NCBI GenBank assembly: GCA_020425605.1
Contig: JAGQRH010000004.1
Location: 62,001 to 126,000, forward strand
Reading direction: 5' to 3'
DNA: 64,000 nt
DNA from: Planctomycetota bacterium
Lineage (GTDB): Bacteria; Planctomycetota; UBA8742; UBA2392
Every line of letters starts with the position of its first letter. The stretch's first letter is position 1. Positions 45,206-53,985 of the stretch are shown here, one piece after another. The position numbers were made by a program, and so were the translations under genes. The notes beneath the pieces are model-generated. The model was not told where the DNA came from and did no database searches. It saw nothing but the letters and a program-made list of their open reading frames with translations.

Positions 45206-46075
45206 ATGCATGTAGTGATTTCCGGCGGCACAGGCTTCATTGGGGCGCACGTTGTGCGCTACCTGCTGCAACGTGAGCATGCCGTTACCGTCATTTCGCG
45301 CAACCCTGCAAAGGCGGCCGCGCAGTTTGGCGGCAAGGCGCAGAGTTGCCTGCTGGAAGAACTGCCCGAGAGTTTCGACGCGGTCGTGAACCTCGCCGGC
45401 GCAACACTGGATCGCCGCTGGAACAAGGCCTACAAGCAGGAGATCATCGACAGTCGCGTTGAACTCACCACACAGCTGCGCGAGGCCGCCGAGCAGCGCG
45501 GCGCCGGCGCGTTCATCAGCGGCTCCGCGATCGGCTATTACGGCAACCGTGGCCACGAGAAATGCACAGAATTTTCAGTGCCTGGAACGGACTTCCTGGC
45601 GAATCTCTCCGCGCAGTGGGAAGCCGCGGCCCAATGCGACAAGATGCGTGTGGCGGTCATCCGCACCGGCCTTGTGCTGCATCGGTCGGGGGGCGCACTC
45701 AAGGTCATGCTGCCGTTCTTCAAGTGGTTCCTTGGAGGGCGAATGGGCGACGGGCGCCAGTACTGGTCGTGGATCCACCTTGACGACATCGTTGAGTTGT
45801 TCGCGTTCGCACTGTTGAACGACGTTTCAGGGCCATTGAACGGCACAGCACCGGAGCCCGTGACCAACCGCGAATTCACCGTTGAGCTTGCCCGCGCGGT
45901 CCACCGGCCGGTGATGCCCCCGGCCCCCGCATTCGCGCTACGGCTGCTGTATGGAGAGATGGCCGACATGATCCTGAACGGCCAGCGCGTCTTGCCGCAT
46001 CGTACCACCGAGCTGGGGTTCACATTCAAATTCCCCGAGTTACGCCCTGCACTTGACGCTGCACTAAGTGCATGA
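45206..46075 (+). CDS. TIGR01777-type NAD(P)-binding epimerase (YfcH-like)
   Basis: 289 residues, ATG at 45206 with GGGG upstream. Rossmann motif GGTGFIGAHV at the N-terminus. Family features include NLAGATLDRRWNKAYKQEIIDSRVELT, ISGSAIGYYGNRG, WEAAAQ and WSWIHLDDIV. Family members are extended short-chain dehydrogenase/epimerase proteins of unclear substrate, widely found next to cell division or lipid genes. The C-terminus (LRLLYGEMADMILNGQRVLP) is typical. Single gene, no terminator seen. Confidence 0.92.
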   Translation: MHVVISGGTGFIGAHVVRYLLQREHAVTVISRNPAKAAAQFGGKAQSCLLEELPESFDAVVNLAGATLDRRWNKAYKQEIIDSRVELTTQLREAAEQRGAGAFISGSAIGYYGNRGHEKCTEFSVPGTDFLANLSAQWEAAAQCDKMRVAVIRTGLVLHRSGGALKVMLPFFKWFLGGRMGDGRQYWSWIHLDDIVELFAFALLNDVSGPLNGTAPEPVTNREFTVELARAVHRPVMPPAPAFALRLLYGEMADMILNGQRVLPHRTTELGFTFKFPELRPALDAALSA

Positions 46076-46271
46076 CGTTGTAGTGCCGACGGAGTAAGCT
46101 CGTGCGTTAGCGTCGCAGGTCCCTGAAACTGAAACTGCTCTCGCCGAACCGCCGGATGGCGGCGAAGCGAGCCAGTACCCAAACATCAAAGGAGTGTGAT
46201 GTTGTAGAATCTGCAGTCAAACTTGTGCAGTCGTGGCAATAACACCTTTGATCTGCATTTCGAGGACTTGC
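46076..46271 (+). promoter_or_regulatory. Upstream region of the Phc-like operon
   Basis: No gene in these 196 bp. It holds a hairpin (46138-46172; outer stem CTCGC/GCGAG, inner stem CCGCC/GGCGG, symmetric CGAA internal loop, GGAT loop) and, at about 46205, GTAGAAT preceded by TGTT, a possible -10 for the operon. No LuxR-type box was recognised. Confidence 0.3.
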
Positions 46272-47675
46272 TTGAGCCGCCCGACCAAAAGCATCGAGAG
46301 CATGGTTGCGTTCCGCAACTCACAAGGCGTCAAGGCCAACGGCACACTCGTGCACCTGACGCGTAACATGGTCGTCTTCGAGGTCTACAACCCTTACTCG
46401 ATTGTCCAGCTCAGCGAAGTGCTCAGCGACTTCCGCGTGACGCGCGGTGAACGCGTCGTCTACTCCGGTCGATCGGTCGTGAGCAACCTCGTCTCGACCG
46501 GGCTGATGCTGATCGTTTCGGCCACGCTTGTGGACCCGTGGACCGACCTGGTGGGGATTGAGCCGGGTGAAGAACTCGAGCGCGAGGTCTTCGATTTCGT
46601 GGCCGACTGGAACGCCAGCCACAACCTGCTGCCCGAGTATCAGCTGTCAGTGACCACCATCAATGCGTTCCTGTCAGAGCTCAGTCGCTGGCTCGGCCAG
46701 CTCGAGGCCGAAACCGGCGCCAGCGAGCACCTACCGGGCGAGCGCGACCGCGACATCGTGGCGAGCCTGCAAAATTCGCTGACGCCGAAGATCCATGAGC
46801 TGTTCGGCAATTTCGAGCGCGTGGCGGCCAAGATCGGCCCGGAAGAGGAAATCCAGCACAAGGCGTTCGCCCAGCGTGAGCTGCACCCGCTGATGCTTGT
46901 TTCTCCGTTCGTGCACCGCACCTTCACCAAGCCGCTTGGCTATGCCGGCGACTACGAAATGGTGAACATGATCCTGCGCGACTCGATCGAAGGGCCGAAC
47001 ACCTATGCGCGCATCGTGAACAGCTTCGTGCTTGCCCGCGAGCCGGCCGAGGCGCATCGAAATCGCATCGATTTTCTCGTCGATCTGCTGCATCGCGAAG
47101 CGAAACTGGCAGCGACGGAGGGTCGGAAGTTCCGGGTACTGAACATCGGCTGCGGGCCCGCGCGCGAGACAGAGCGCTTTATCCGAGAAACAGCGCAGTG
47201 CGAGCGCGGCGTGTTCACCATGCTGGACTTCAACGACGAAACGCTTGAGTACGCGAGGCGCAGGCTCGGGGCAGCGTGCAGCCAGAGCGGCCGATCGCCT
47301 GAGTTGCGCTTCATGCACAAGTCGATCCACGACCTGCTGAAGGAATCGGCCAAGGGCGAAAAACCCGCGGAGCAATGGGACCTGGTGTTCTGCGCGGGGT
47401 TGTTCGACTACCTCTCCGATCGCATCTGCAAGCGCCTGCTGAAGCTGTTCCACAGCTGGACCAGGCCGGGGGGCCGCGTGGCCGCCACCAATGTCCACGC
47501 TAGCAATCCGATCCGGCTGTTCATGGAACACATCCTGGACTGGCACCTCGTCTATCGCGATGACGCCGGCTTTGCACAGCTCGTGCCCGAGGACTGGCGC
47601 CCGCAGATCAGCACGGACAGCACAGGCGTGAACGTTTACCTGGTAGTCGACAAGCCGGAGTCCGCAACTGGCTGA
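46272..47675 (+). CDS. PhcB-like SAM-dependent methyltransferase (candidate autoinducer synthase)
   Basis: 467 residues from the TTG at 46272 (GAGG six bases upstream); the GTG at 46233 and ATG at 46302 are alternatives. An N-terminal domain (about 1-110; VKANGTLVHLTRNMVVFEVYNP) is beta-rich and resembles PilZ only loosely. The C-terminal class I methyltransferase domain has the SAM motif VLNIGCGPARETERF and the acidic MLDFNDETLEYA, with CAGLFDYLSDRICKRL. Sequence, length and gene order match PhcB proteins, which methylate 3-hydroxy fatty acids into the quorum signal of Ralstonia. The following genes resemble PhcS-PhcR and PhcQ. The chemical product here is unknown. Confidence 0.75.
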   Translation: MSRPTKSIESMVAFRNSQGVKANGTLVHLTRNMVVFEVYNPYSIVQLSEVLSDFRVTRGERVVYSGRSVVSNLVSTGLMLIVSATLVDPWTDLVGIEPGEELEREVFDFVADWNASHNLLPEYQLSVTTINAFLSELSRWLGQLEAETGASEHLPGERDRDIVASLQNSLTPKIHELFGNFERVAAKIGPEEEIQHKAFAQRELHPLMLVSPFVHRTFTKPLGYAGDYEMVNMILRDSIEGPNTYARIVNSFVLAREPAEAHRNRIDFLVDLLHREAKLAATEGRKFRVLNIGCGPARETERFIRETAQCERGVFTMLDFNDETLEYARRRLGAACSQSGRSPELRFMHKSIHDLLKESAKGEKPAEQWDLVFCAGLFDYLSDRICKRLLKLFHSWTRPGGRVAATNVHASNPIRLFMEHILDWHLVYRDDAGFAQLVPEDWRPQISTDSTGVNVYLVVDKPESATG

Positions 47676-47691
47676 ACGCGCAAACAGCCCG

Positions 47692-50277
47692 ATGCTTGCC
47701 GCCTTCAAGGAAGACGACAGGCGCCAACGCGTAACGCACAGCAAGATCGGCTGCGTGCTGGCCCTCGTATTGATGCCCGCGGGCTTCGTTCTGGACTGGT
47801 TCGTTTATCCCAATGACCTGTGGCTGCTCTTCTCCGGCCGATTGCTCTGTGACGTCGGCGTGCTCGCCGTACTGGGCCTGTTGTTCACGAGCTTTGGCGA
47901 GCGCCATATCCGGACGCTGGGGATCGCGTGGGCGCTGCTTCCGGCCGCCGCCATTTCCTGGATGATCTGGTACGAGGGCGGGCCGATGTCTTCGTACTAC
48001 GCCGGGCTCAACCTCGTGATTATCGCGGTCAGCCTGCTGATGCCGTGGACGCTTGCGGAAGTCCTGCTGACCTGCAGCATCACTCTTGGCTTCTATGTAG
48101 CGGCGTGTACTCCCGGCTTGGTCGGAGCCTTTGATACACCGGAGCACGGCCAAGTCGCGCTCAAGGCGTTTGCCAATAACGTCTACTTCGTCAGCTTGAC
48201 GGCCATCATCTGCGCGACGGCGAGTTTCTTCCTGTCCCGCCTGCGCTTTCAGGACTGGCGCAACCGGCACGAGCTTGCTGACAGCAACAACCAGCTGGCA
48301 GCTTCCTATGAAAAGCTTGCCGAAGTCGACCGGGCCAAGTCCGAGTTCTTCGCCAACGTAAGCCACGAGCTTCGCACGCCGCTGACCCTGATCATCGCCC
48401 CGCTGCAGGAACTTCTGAAGAGCGGAGGTACCGGCAAAGCGACGTTGGATGAAACCATCACGATCGCACGTGACAACGCGCTGCGTCTGTTACGGCTCAT
48501 CAACGATCTGCTTGACCTGGTGCGGCTCGATGAGAAGGGCGCGAACCTGAAGTTCTCCCCGGAGAATCTTTCGACGCTCGTCCCGGGCGTGATCACCTCC
48601 GCCGCCCACCTCGCCAAGGCCAAGGGCCTTCACCTCGGTGTCAACGTCCCGGAGGGTGAAGTCATCTCGCCTGTCGACGCAAACGCCATGGAAAAGGTAC
48701 TGCTGAATCTGTTCACGAATGCCGTCAAGTTCACTCCCACCGGCGGCCGGATTGACATCGAGCTGTCCGAGGCCGACGGCAAGGCCGTCATCGAGGTTAA
48801 GGACAGCGGCATCGGCATTGCGAGCACGGACCTCCCCCGCATCTTCGATCGCTTCGGGCAACTCGACTCGTCCAGCACGCGCAAGTACTCGGGCGTGGGC
48901 ATCGGGCTGGCATTGTCCCGAGACCTCGTTGAAGCCCACAACGGAACCCTCCACGCGTTCAGCGAGCCGGAGCACGGCACGACGATGCGCATCGAGTTGC
49001 CGCTCGGTCGTGGGGACGGCGTCGCGGCCGAGCCCGATGTCCAGGACGCGCTCTCGGAAGTTCATCGAGCGGCACAGCGCTCACTTACGCTGGAAGACAA
49101 CAGTACCGACGAGCTTCCGGTAGTCGGTGCCGCCGGGCGAACCGTGCTGCTGGTCGAAGATGAGCCGGACATGCGGCGCTTCCTGGTGTCGCTGCTGGCA
49201 AAGACCTACCGAGTGGTGCAGGCCGCGGACGGCTTGACCGGCTACGATCTCGCCGTGCGCGAAAAGCCCGAGCTCGCATTGCTGGACCTCATGCTGCCCG
49301 GCATGGACGGCCTCGACCTGTGCAGCAAGCTGCGCGAAACGCCGGGACTGGAGTCTCTGAAAATTGTTCTGTTGACCGCTCGCACGGACGAGGCATCGAA
49401 ACTGGATGCGCTTGAGCGTGGCGCCAACGACTTCATCACCAAGCCCTTCAGTTCTCTTGAGGTTCGTAAGCGGCTGGATAACCTGCTGCGGTCGGCGGAA
49501 CTCGAGGACAACCTGCGCACGACAAACCGCCGGCTCGAAAGCGCTATCCGTACCTTGCGTGAAACTGAAGCCCAGCTGATCCAGAGCGAGAAGATCAACG
49601 CGCTTGGCACGCTCTCGGCCGGGCTGCTGCATGAGATCAACAACCCGCTCAACTTCACCCTCACTGCGATCCAGCTTGCCAAGGGCGATATCGATGACGA
49701 CGACGCCGGCATGCGCGAAATGCTGGATGACATCGAACAAGGCATGCAACGCATCCGGAACATCGTGTCTGACCTGCGATCGTTCGCGTATCCGGAACGC
49801 GCGGCAAACCAGGGAATGTTCTCTTTCAACAAGGCGCTCGAAGTTGCGCTAAGGCTCTGCGCACATGAACTCAAGGACTGCAATCTTGAGCTGAAAGTGG
49901 CGGACGACCTGCGCTTCATGGGCGCGGAAAACCAGATCGTGCAGGTGCTGATCAACCTGCTGACGAACGCAGCCAAGGCCACCGAGCGCACATCTGCCGA
50001 GCGTCCGCGAGAAATAAAATTGTCCGCGTGCGACAAGAACGAAAATGTCCGAATCACCGTGCGCGACAACGGCGTCGGCATCTCCAAAGAGGCTCTACGC
50101 AACGTTTTCGACCCGTTCTACACGACCGGCGAGCCGGGGCAGGGCATGGGCCTGGGGCTCAGTATTTGTCACACCATCATCAAGAGCCACGGTGGTGAGA
50201 TCAGCCTCAGCAGCGAGCAAGGCCATTGGACCGAGGTTTCCATCGATCTACCATTACACAGGCAGGAGCATCATTGA
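47692..50277 (+). CDS. Hybrid sensor kinase, PhcS-PhcR-like fusion
   Basis: 861 residues. Six predicted transmembrane helices in residues about 20-185, short loops, no periplasmic sensor domain, as in PhcS and CqsS lipid-signal receptors. First kinase: H-box SHELRTP (H225) and an ATPase domain (DSGIGIAS, SGVGIGLAL). Receiver domain at about 485-600 with LLVEDEPD, Asp in LLDLMLPGMDG and Lys in ITKPFSS. A second kinase follows, with H-box LLHEINNPLNF (about 650) and ATPase motifs VRDNGVGISKEAL and GMGLGLSI. In Ralstonia the receiver-plus-kinase part is a separate protein (PhcR). Starts 17 bp after the methyltransferase; ends in a TGATG overlap with the next gene. Confidence 0.85.
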   Translation: MLAAFKEDDRRQRVTHSKIGCVLALVLMPAGFVLDWFVYPNDLWLLFSGRLLCDVGVLAVLGLLFTSFGERHIRTLGIAWALLPAAAISWMIWYEGGPMSSYYAGLNLVIIAVSLLMPWTLAEVLLTCSITLGFYVAACTPGLVGAFDTPEHGQVALKAFANNVYFVSLTAIICATASFFLSRLRFQDWRNRHELADSNNQLAASYEKLAEVDRAKSEFFANVSHELRTPLTLIIAPLQELLKSGGTGKATLDETITIARDNALRLLRLINDLLDLVRLDEKGANLKFSPENLSTLVPGVITSAAHLAKAKGLHLGVNVPEGEVISPVDANAMEKVLLNLFTNAVKFTPTGGRIDIELSEADGKAVIEVKDSGIGIASTDLPRIFDRFGQLDSSSTRKYSGVGIGLALSRDLVEAHNGTLHAFSEPEHGTTMRIELPLGRGDGVAAEPDVQDALSEVHRAAQRSLTLEDNSTDELPVVGAAGRTVLLVEDEPDMRRFLVSLLAKTYRVVQAADGLTGYDLAVREKPELALLDLMLPGMDGLDLCSKLRETPGLESLKIVLLTARTDEASKLDALERGANDFITKPFSSLEVRKRLDNLLRSAELEDNLRTTNRRLESAIRTLRETEAQLIQSEKINALGTLSAGLLHEINNPLNFTLTAIQLAKGDIDDDDAGMREMLDDIEQGMQRIRNIVSDLRSFAYPERAANQGMFSFNKALEVALRLCAHELKDCNLELKVADDLRFMGAENQIVQVLINLLTNAAKATERTSAERPREIKLSACDKNENVRITVRDNGVGISKEALRNVFDPFYTTGEPGQGMGLGLSICHTIIKSHGGEISLSSEQGHWTEVSIDLPLHRQEHH

Positions 50278-51512
50278 TGGTCACGAACCACGACTACCGC
50301 CAGTTTCCCGTGCTGTACGTTGATGACGAAGTCCAGGCGCTGAAGTACTTCCGAAAAGCGCTGGAAAAGGACTTCGATATCTACACGGCCGAGAATGTCG
50401 CCGAGGCGACCACAATCCTCGCCGAACACGGCGACCGGATCGGCATTCTCGTCTGCGACCAGCGCATGCCCGGCGAGAAAGGCACAGACCTTCTTGCGCG
50501 CGTACGCAAAGAGCGACCGGGAATCATCCGCGTGCTCACCACTGCTTACAGCGATCTCGACAGCGCCATTGAGGGCGTAAACAGCGGCGCCATCTACAAG
50601 TACATTGTCAAGCCATGGGACGTGCGCGACCTTCGCGGCGTTCTCTTGCGCGCCATGGACTTCTTTATCGTTCAGCGCCAGCGCGACGCGCTGCTGCACG
50701 AGAAACTTAGCGTGCTGCAGCGCATGATGGTTTCCGATCGCGTTCGCAGCCTCGCGGTCCTTGCCGCCGGCCTGTCCCACCACATTCGCAACTCAATGTC
50801 CGCGCTGAAAAAGTTCCTCGACATGATGCCCGACAAACTCCACGCGGAAGTCCCGAAAGAGACCCTGCGCGACCCGGGCTACTGGCAGGACGTTTGGGAA
50901 TCCGCCCAGATCGAAAGCCGGCGCGTGCTGCAGCTCGTAGAGAAGGTCTCATCCGTGGTCGTTGAGCCCAACGACGCATTTGAGACCTTCGTTGCGCCGT
51001 CTGCATTCCTCAGCGAGGCGGTTGAGCGGGCAGATAAGGGAGGTTGCAGGCTCGATCCGGCCACAGGCGACGACCTTGCCGAATTGAGGGTCAATCGTGA
51101 GTTGGCTGACAAGATGATCGATATCCTCTTGAGCAAAGCTGTTGCACTCAACGGCACGCGCGGCGACATCAGCATCAGGCTCGAGGGGCCTGTAACCGTG
51201 TGGGGAACACCGGGCGTGCGCTTTACGATTGAAGGCGCAGGCGACGGCTGGAAGGAATCCGCCACCGAGAGCCTGTTTACGGCGCTCACACCCAATTCCA
51301 CGGGTGTGAAGGACGGCGGGCTCGAGATGCTGTCCGCGTTCTTCATCGCGAACCATCACGGCGGCGACGTGGCATTTATCCGGGACGGCAAGCCACGCCT
51401 TGAGTTGACATTGCCCAATGACCCAATGGCGGCCTCGCGTCCGCCCACGGAAACGAATTTCCTGGACGACCTGTTCGAAATGTTCGAAATGGCACAGATC
51501 AACGCACTGTGA
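50277..51512 (+). CDS. PhcQ-like response regulator with kinase-like output
   Basis: 411 residues from the ATG at 50277, overlapping the previous stop; GGAG upstream. Residues 1-125 are a receiver domain: DDE at 16-18, phospho-acceptor D61 (LVCDQRMPGEKG), T/A in TTAYSD, Lys in YIVKPWD. Then a histidine-kinase-like dimerisation region with AGLSHHIRNSMSALKKFLD (about residue 178) and a degenerate ATPase-like C-terminus without clear G boxes. PhcQ-type proteins relay the quorum signal in Ralstonia. It probably receives phosphate from the hybrid kinase encoded just upstream (inference). Confidence 0.82.
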   Translation: MVTNHDYRQFPVLYVDDEVQALKYFRKALEKDFDIYTAENVAEATTILAEHGDRIGILVCDQRMPGEKGTDLLARVRKERPGIIRVLTTAYSDLDSAIEGVNSGAIYKYIVKPWDVRDLRGVLLRAMDFFIVQRQRDALLHEKLSVLQRMMVSDRVRSLAVLAAGLSHHIRNSMSALKKFLDMMPDKLHAEVPKETLRDPGYWQDVWESAQIESRRVLQLVEKVSSVVVEPNDAFETFVAPSAFLSEAVERADKGGCRLDPATGDDLAELRVNRELADKMIDILLSKAVALNGTRGDISIRLEGPVTVWGTPGVRFTIEGAGDGWKESATESLFTALTPNSTGVKDGGLEMLSAFFIANHHGGDVAFIRDGKPRLELTLPNDPMAASRPPTETNFLDDLFEMFEMAQINAL

Positions 51513-51517
51513 GCCCG

Positions 51518-52288
51518 ATGCCCGACGACAACGAGAAGGCCGAGCAATACCTGCGTACTGCACGCAAGATCCGGCGCGCGAGCAGCGCCTCAGAGATTGC
51601 ATCGGCCGTCATTTCAGGTGTCAGCGACATGACGCCCAAGACCGCCGTGGATTGGCGCAGACGCGCCTTTGCACGCCGCGCCATCGAGGCAGCGTTGCAC
51701 GGCCTTCAGATCTCGATCGAGCAGCACGCGATCGCCTCAATTGAGCTGGCATCGGACCTGCGCATCGGTACATGTCGCCAGATCGTCCGCCTGCTCTCCG
51801 GCCTCGCCGGGCACGAGGACAGCCTGCCGGTTGCTGAGCTGGCCGTCGCAACCGTGGCCCCCGGTGCAGAAACGAATTCGCTGGTCAGGGCTTCACAGCA
51901 GCTGCAATCCAACAGTGCTAAAACCCCGCTGGCCGTCAGCTCACTCGGGGGCCAACTGCTGGTGTCCACCTCGGCGCTGGAATTCGCGGCCGCGCGCGGT
52001 GTGGATGAGACGAGCTTGCACAGCATCCTGGGCGAGGCCGCCGCGCCTGTGCGGCGGGCTTGTGCCGCCGTTGACACCTGCCAGGTAGGTGAGCTGCGCT
52101 TCAGCAGAATCCTGCCCGACCTCGACATGACAGTCGTCGCACAGCTGGACGGCTCTGCCGGCGGCAGGCCGGTGATCCGGCTGACGCTGGGTCAGGCTGC
52201 AAGCCCACCGCAGGCCGCAAGGCTCAACCCGGCACCGCTTGCGGATGAGGCATACCCGGCGAGATTGCTGCGCCGCCTTGTGAGTTAA
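51518..52288 (+). CDS. Unknown protein, last gene of the Phc-like operon
   Basis: 256 residues from the ATG at 51518; a GTG at 51509 overlapping the previous stop (GTGA) is the alternative. Mostly helical with Ala/Leu/Ser, no membrane segment. Segments: KAEQYLRTARKIRRASSASE, SIELASDLRIGTCRQIVRLLSGLAG, and a beta-like C-terminal part (LPDLDMTVVAQLDGS). No family recognised. Tight coupling to the signalling genes suggests it acts in the same pathway, but nothing in the sequence says how. Confidence 0.65.
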   Translation: MPDDNEKAEQYLRTARKIRRASSASEIASAVISGVSDMTPKTAVDWRRRAFARRAIEAALHGLQISIEQHAIASIELASDLRIGTCRQIVRLLSGLAGHEDSLPVAELAVATVAPGAETNSLVRASQQLQSNSAKTPLAVSSLGGQLLVSTSALEFAAARGVDETSLHSILGEAAAPVRRACAAVDTCQVGELRFSRILPDLDMTVVAQLDGSAGGRPVIRLTLGQAASPPQAARLNPAPLADEAYPARLLRRLVS

Positions 52289-52377
52289 CTCGCCAGCGAA
52301 ATTCGCCCCGGCATTCAATCTTTGGCCTGCGCCGCCGCCGCGTGGTACGCTTAAGCTGATCTCGCAACAGGCCACCC

Positions 52378-52689
52378 ATGCAGCAGTACATGCTACGCCT
52401 TTCCAGCACACGCCAGACAGCCATGGCAAAGTGGTCGGCCTTCTGGACAGCGCCGATGCGCCGCTTCTGCAGTCGCGCATTGATGGTGTACCTGTTGGCG
52501 AACTGCCTGTTGTTCACACAGGGCTGCGCGACCACCGAGTTCTACCAACGCGAAAAACTCAACGACCGCGCCATGCAGTTCGACCAGGACGGCGGTCTCA
52601 ACTATTTGCGCCAGAAGATCGAAGCGGCGCGTGAGGGCTCACTGGGCGGATTTGGTTCTGCCGAGGCCGGAGGGTGTGGATGCCAGTAA
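52378..52689 (+). CDS. DUF4266-type small lipoprotein-like protein
   Basis: 103 residues. After a hydrophobic region (RALMVYLLANCLLFTQGC, with Cys as possible lipid site) comes the DUF4266 pattern TTEFYQREKLNDRAMQFDQDG and AREGSLGGFGSAEAGGCGCQ at the C-terminus. The family is usually encoded with DUF3570 proteins and ApbE-type flavin transferases, as here. Its end overlaps the next start. Probably a periplasmic or outer-membrane accessory of that redox system. The initiator is uncertain among several ATGs; the lipobox-like end of the leader fits any of them. Confidence 0.82.
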   Translation: MQQYMLRLSSTRQTAMAKWSAFWTAPMRRFCSRALMVYLLANCLLFTQGCATTEFYQREKLNDRAMQFDQDGGLNYLRQKIEAAREGSLGGFGSAEAGGCGCQ

Positions 52690-53975
52690 AAACCATGCGC
52701 CACCGGGCGGCGCATCGGTTCGTGACCATCTTCCTGGTCGCGCTGGTGGTCTCGTACGGCAGCTGCATCTTCGCACAGCAGACTGACAACAACGCCCAGC
52801 TCGACATATTCGTCTTCAACCAGGAAGACCACGGCGGCAACAAGATCCAGAACGAGGAAATGCTGTACGTCGGCGCCCGCGCCTCGGCCAAACTCAAGGT
52901 CAACAAGGTCCTGACGATCCGCCCGACCATTTCCGGTGCCCTGCTGTACGCGGGTGGCAAGCCGGATGTGCCCTCAACCATCACCAACGCGACGACGACT
53001 TCAGCCTCGCAGCGCTCCAGCAACCGCGCAGGCGGCAAGTCTGACTACACGCCGGTCACGACGTCGATGGGCTTTGACATCAAGCCGATCGGCAGCGACT
53101 GGACACTCAGCCCGGGGGCATTCTTTTCCTGGCAGGACAACTACGTCTCGCGCGGGCTGGACTTCTCGGCCAGCGTGGAGCTGTTCAACGGCAACTTCAT
53201 CCCGTCCTTCTCATACGGCTTCCGCTGGGACTCGTTGACGGCCGGCAAACTGGGATTGTCCGGTATATTTGGCGTGATGGGCGAGGAGGGCGAAGACGGC
53301 GAAGGTGGGGAGGGCGAAGAGGATGAAGGCGAGGGTGACCCGACCGTGGAGAGGGCGCCGCCGATCAACCAGATCGACACACGCTGGACGCACAACTTCC
53401 AGTTTGGCTTCACGCAGATCCTGTCACCGGAGTGGCGCCTGAACGCATCGGTTCAGTACACGCTCCAGCACGGCTCGCTGAGTGCGCCCAATGCGGTACT
53501 GACACTGTATGACCAGAACAAGGTGCCGGTCCTATTCGCAAACGAGAAGCTGCCCAATGTTCGCAACCGCCTGCAGTTCAACACTCGGGTGCGCTTCTCC
53601 CCGCTCACTGGCTGGGGTATTGGCGCAGACCACAGCTTCTACATCGACGACTGGGGCATCATGAATGCGGCGATCGAGCCGCAGGTTGACGGCTACTTCG
53701 TGCCTGAGGTTGCGCTCTGGCGCGCCTGGTACCGATACTCGTATCAGTGGGGAACGCGCTTTCACCGCGGGCACCCGACGCATGAGTACAGGTACCAGAC
53801 CGATGACGCTGACCTGCTGACATTCTCAACACACAGTGGCGGCGCTTTGTTTTTTTTCCGCCTGGCACGCTGGGGCGAGCTCGACTGGAACTTACGCGTC
53901 AGTGGCTACGCCTTCAGCCGCAGCGACCACATCCTCGGCTACGGCGGCCTGGTCGGCATTGAATTCGACTGGTAG
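52680..53975 (+). CDS. DUF3570 outer-membrane beta-barrel protein
   Basis: 431 residues from the ATG at 52680, with GGAGGG upstream and overlapping the DUF4266 stop. Signal peptide about 1-33 (FVTIFLVALVVSYGSCIFAQ). Alternating beta-strand pattern throughout with a C-terminal aromatic residue (VGIEFDW), typical of outer-membrane barrels. An acidic low-complexity loop (EEGEDGEGGEGEEDEGEG) lies near residue 205, probably outside the barrel. Function of DUF3570 is unknown, but it clusters with ApbE proteins in many genomes. Confidence 0.85.
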   Translation: MPVKTMRHRAAHRFVTIFLVALVVSYGSCIFAQQTDNNAQLDIFVFNQEDHGGNKIQNEEMLYVGARASAKLKVNKVLTIRPTISGALLYAGGKPDVPSTITNATTTSASQRSSNRAGGKSDYTPVTTSMGFDIKPIGSDWTLSPGAFFSWQDNYVSRGLDFSASVELFNGNFIPSFSYGFRWDSLTAGKLGLSGIFGVMGEEGEDGEGGEGEEDEGEGDPTVERAPPINQIDTRWTHNFQFGFTQILSPEWRLNASVQYTLQHGSLSAPNAVLTLYDQNKVPVLFANEKLPNVRNRLQFNTRVRFSPLTGWGIGADHSFYIDDWGIMNAAIEPQVDGYFVPEVALWRAWYRYSYQWGTRFHRGHPTHEYRYQTDDADLLTFSTHSGGALFFFRLARWGELDWNLRVSGYAFSRSDHILGYGGLVGIEFDW

Positions 53976-53985
53976 GAGACAAGGT

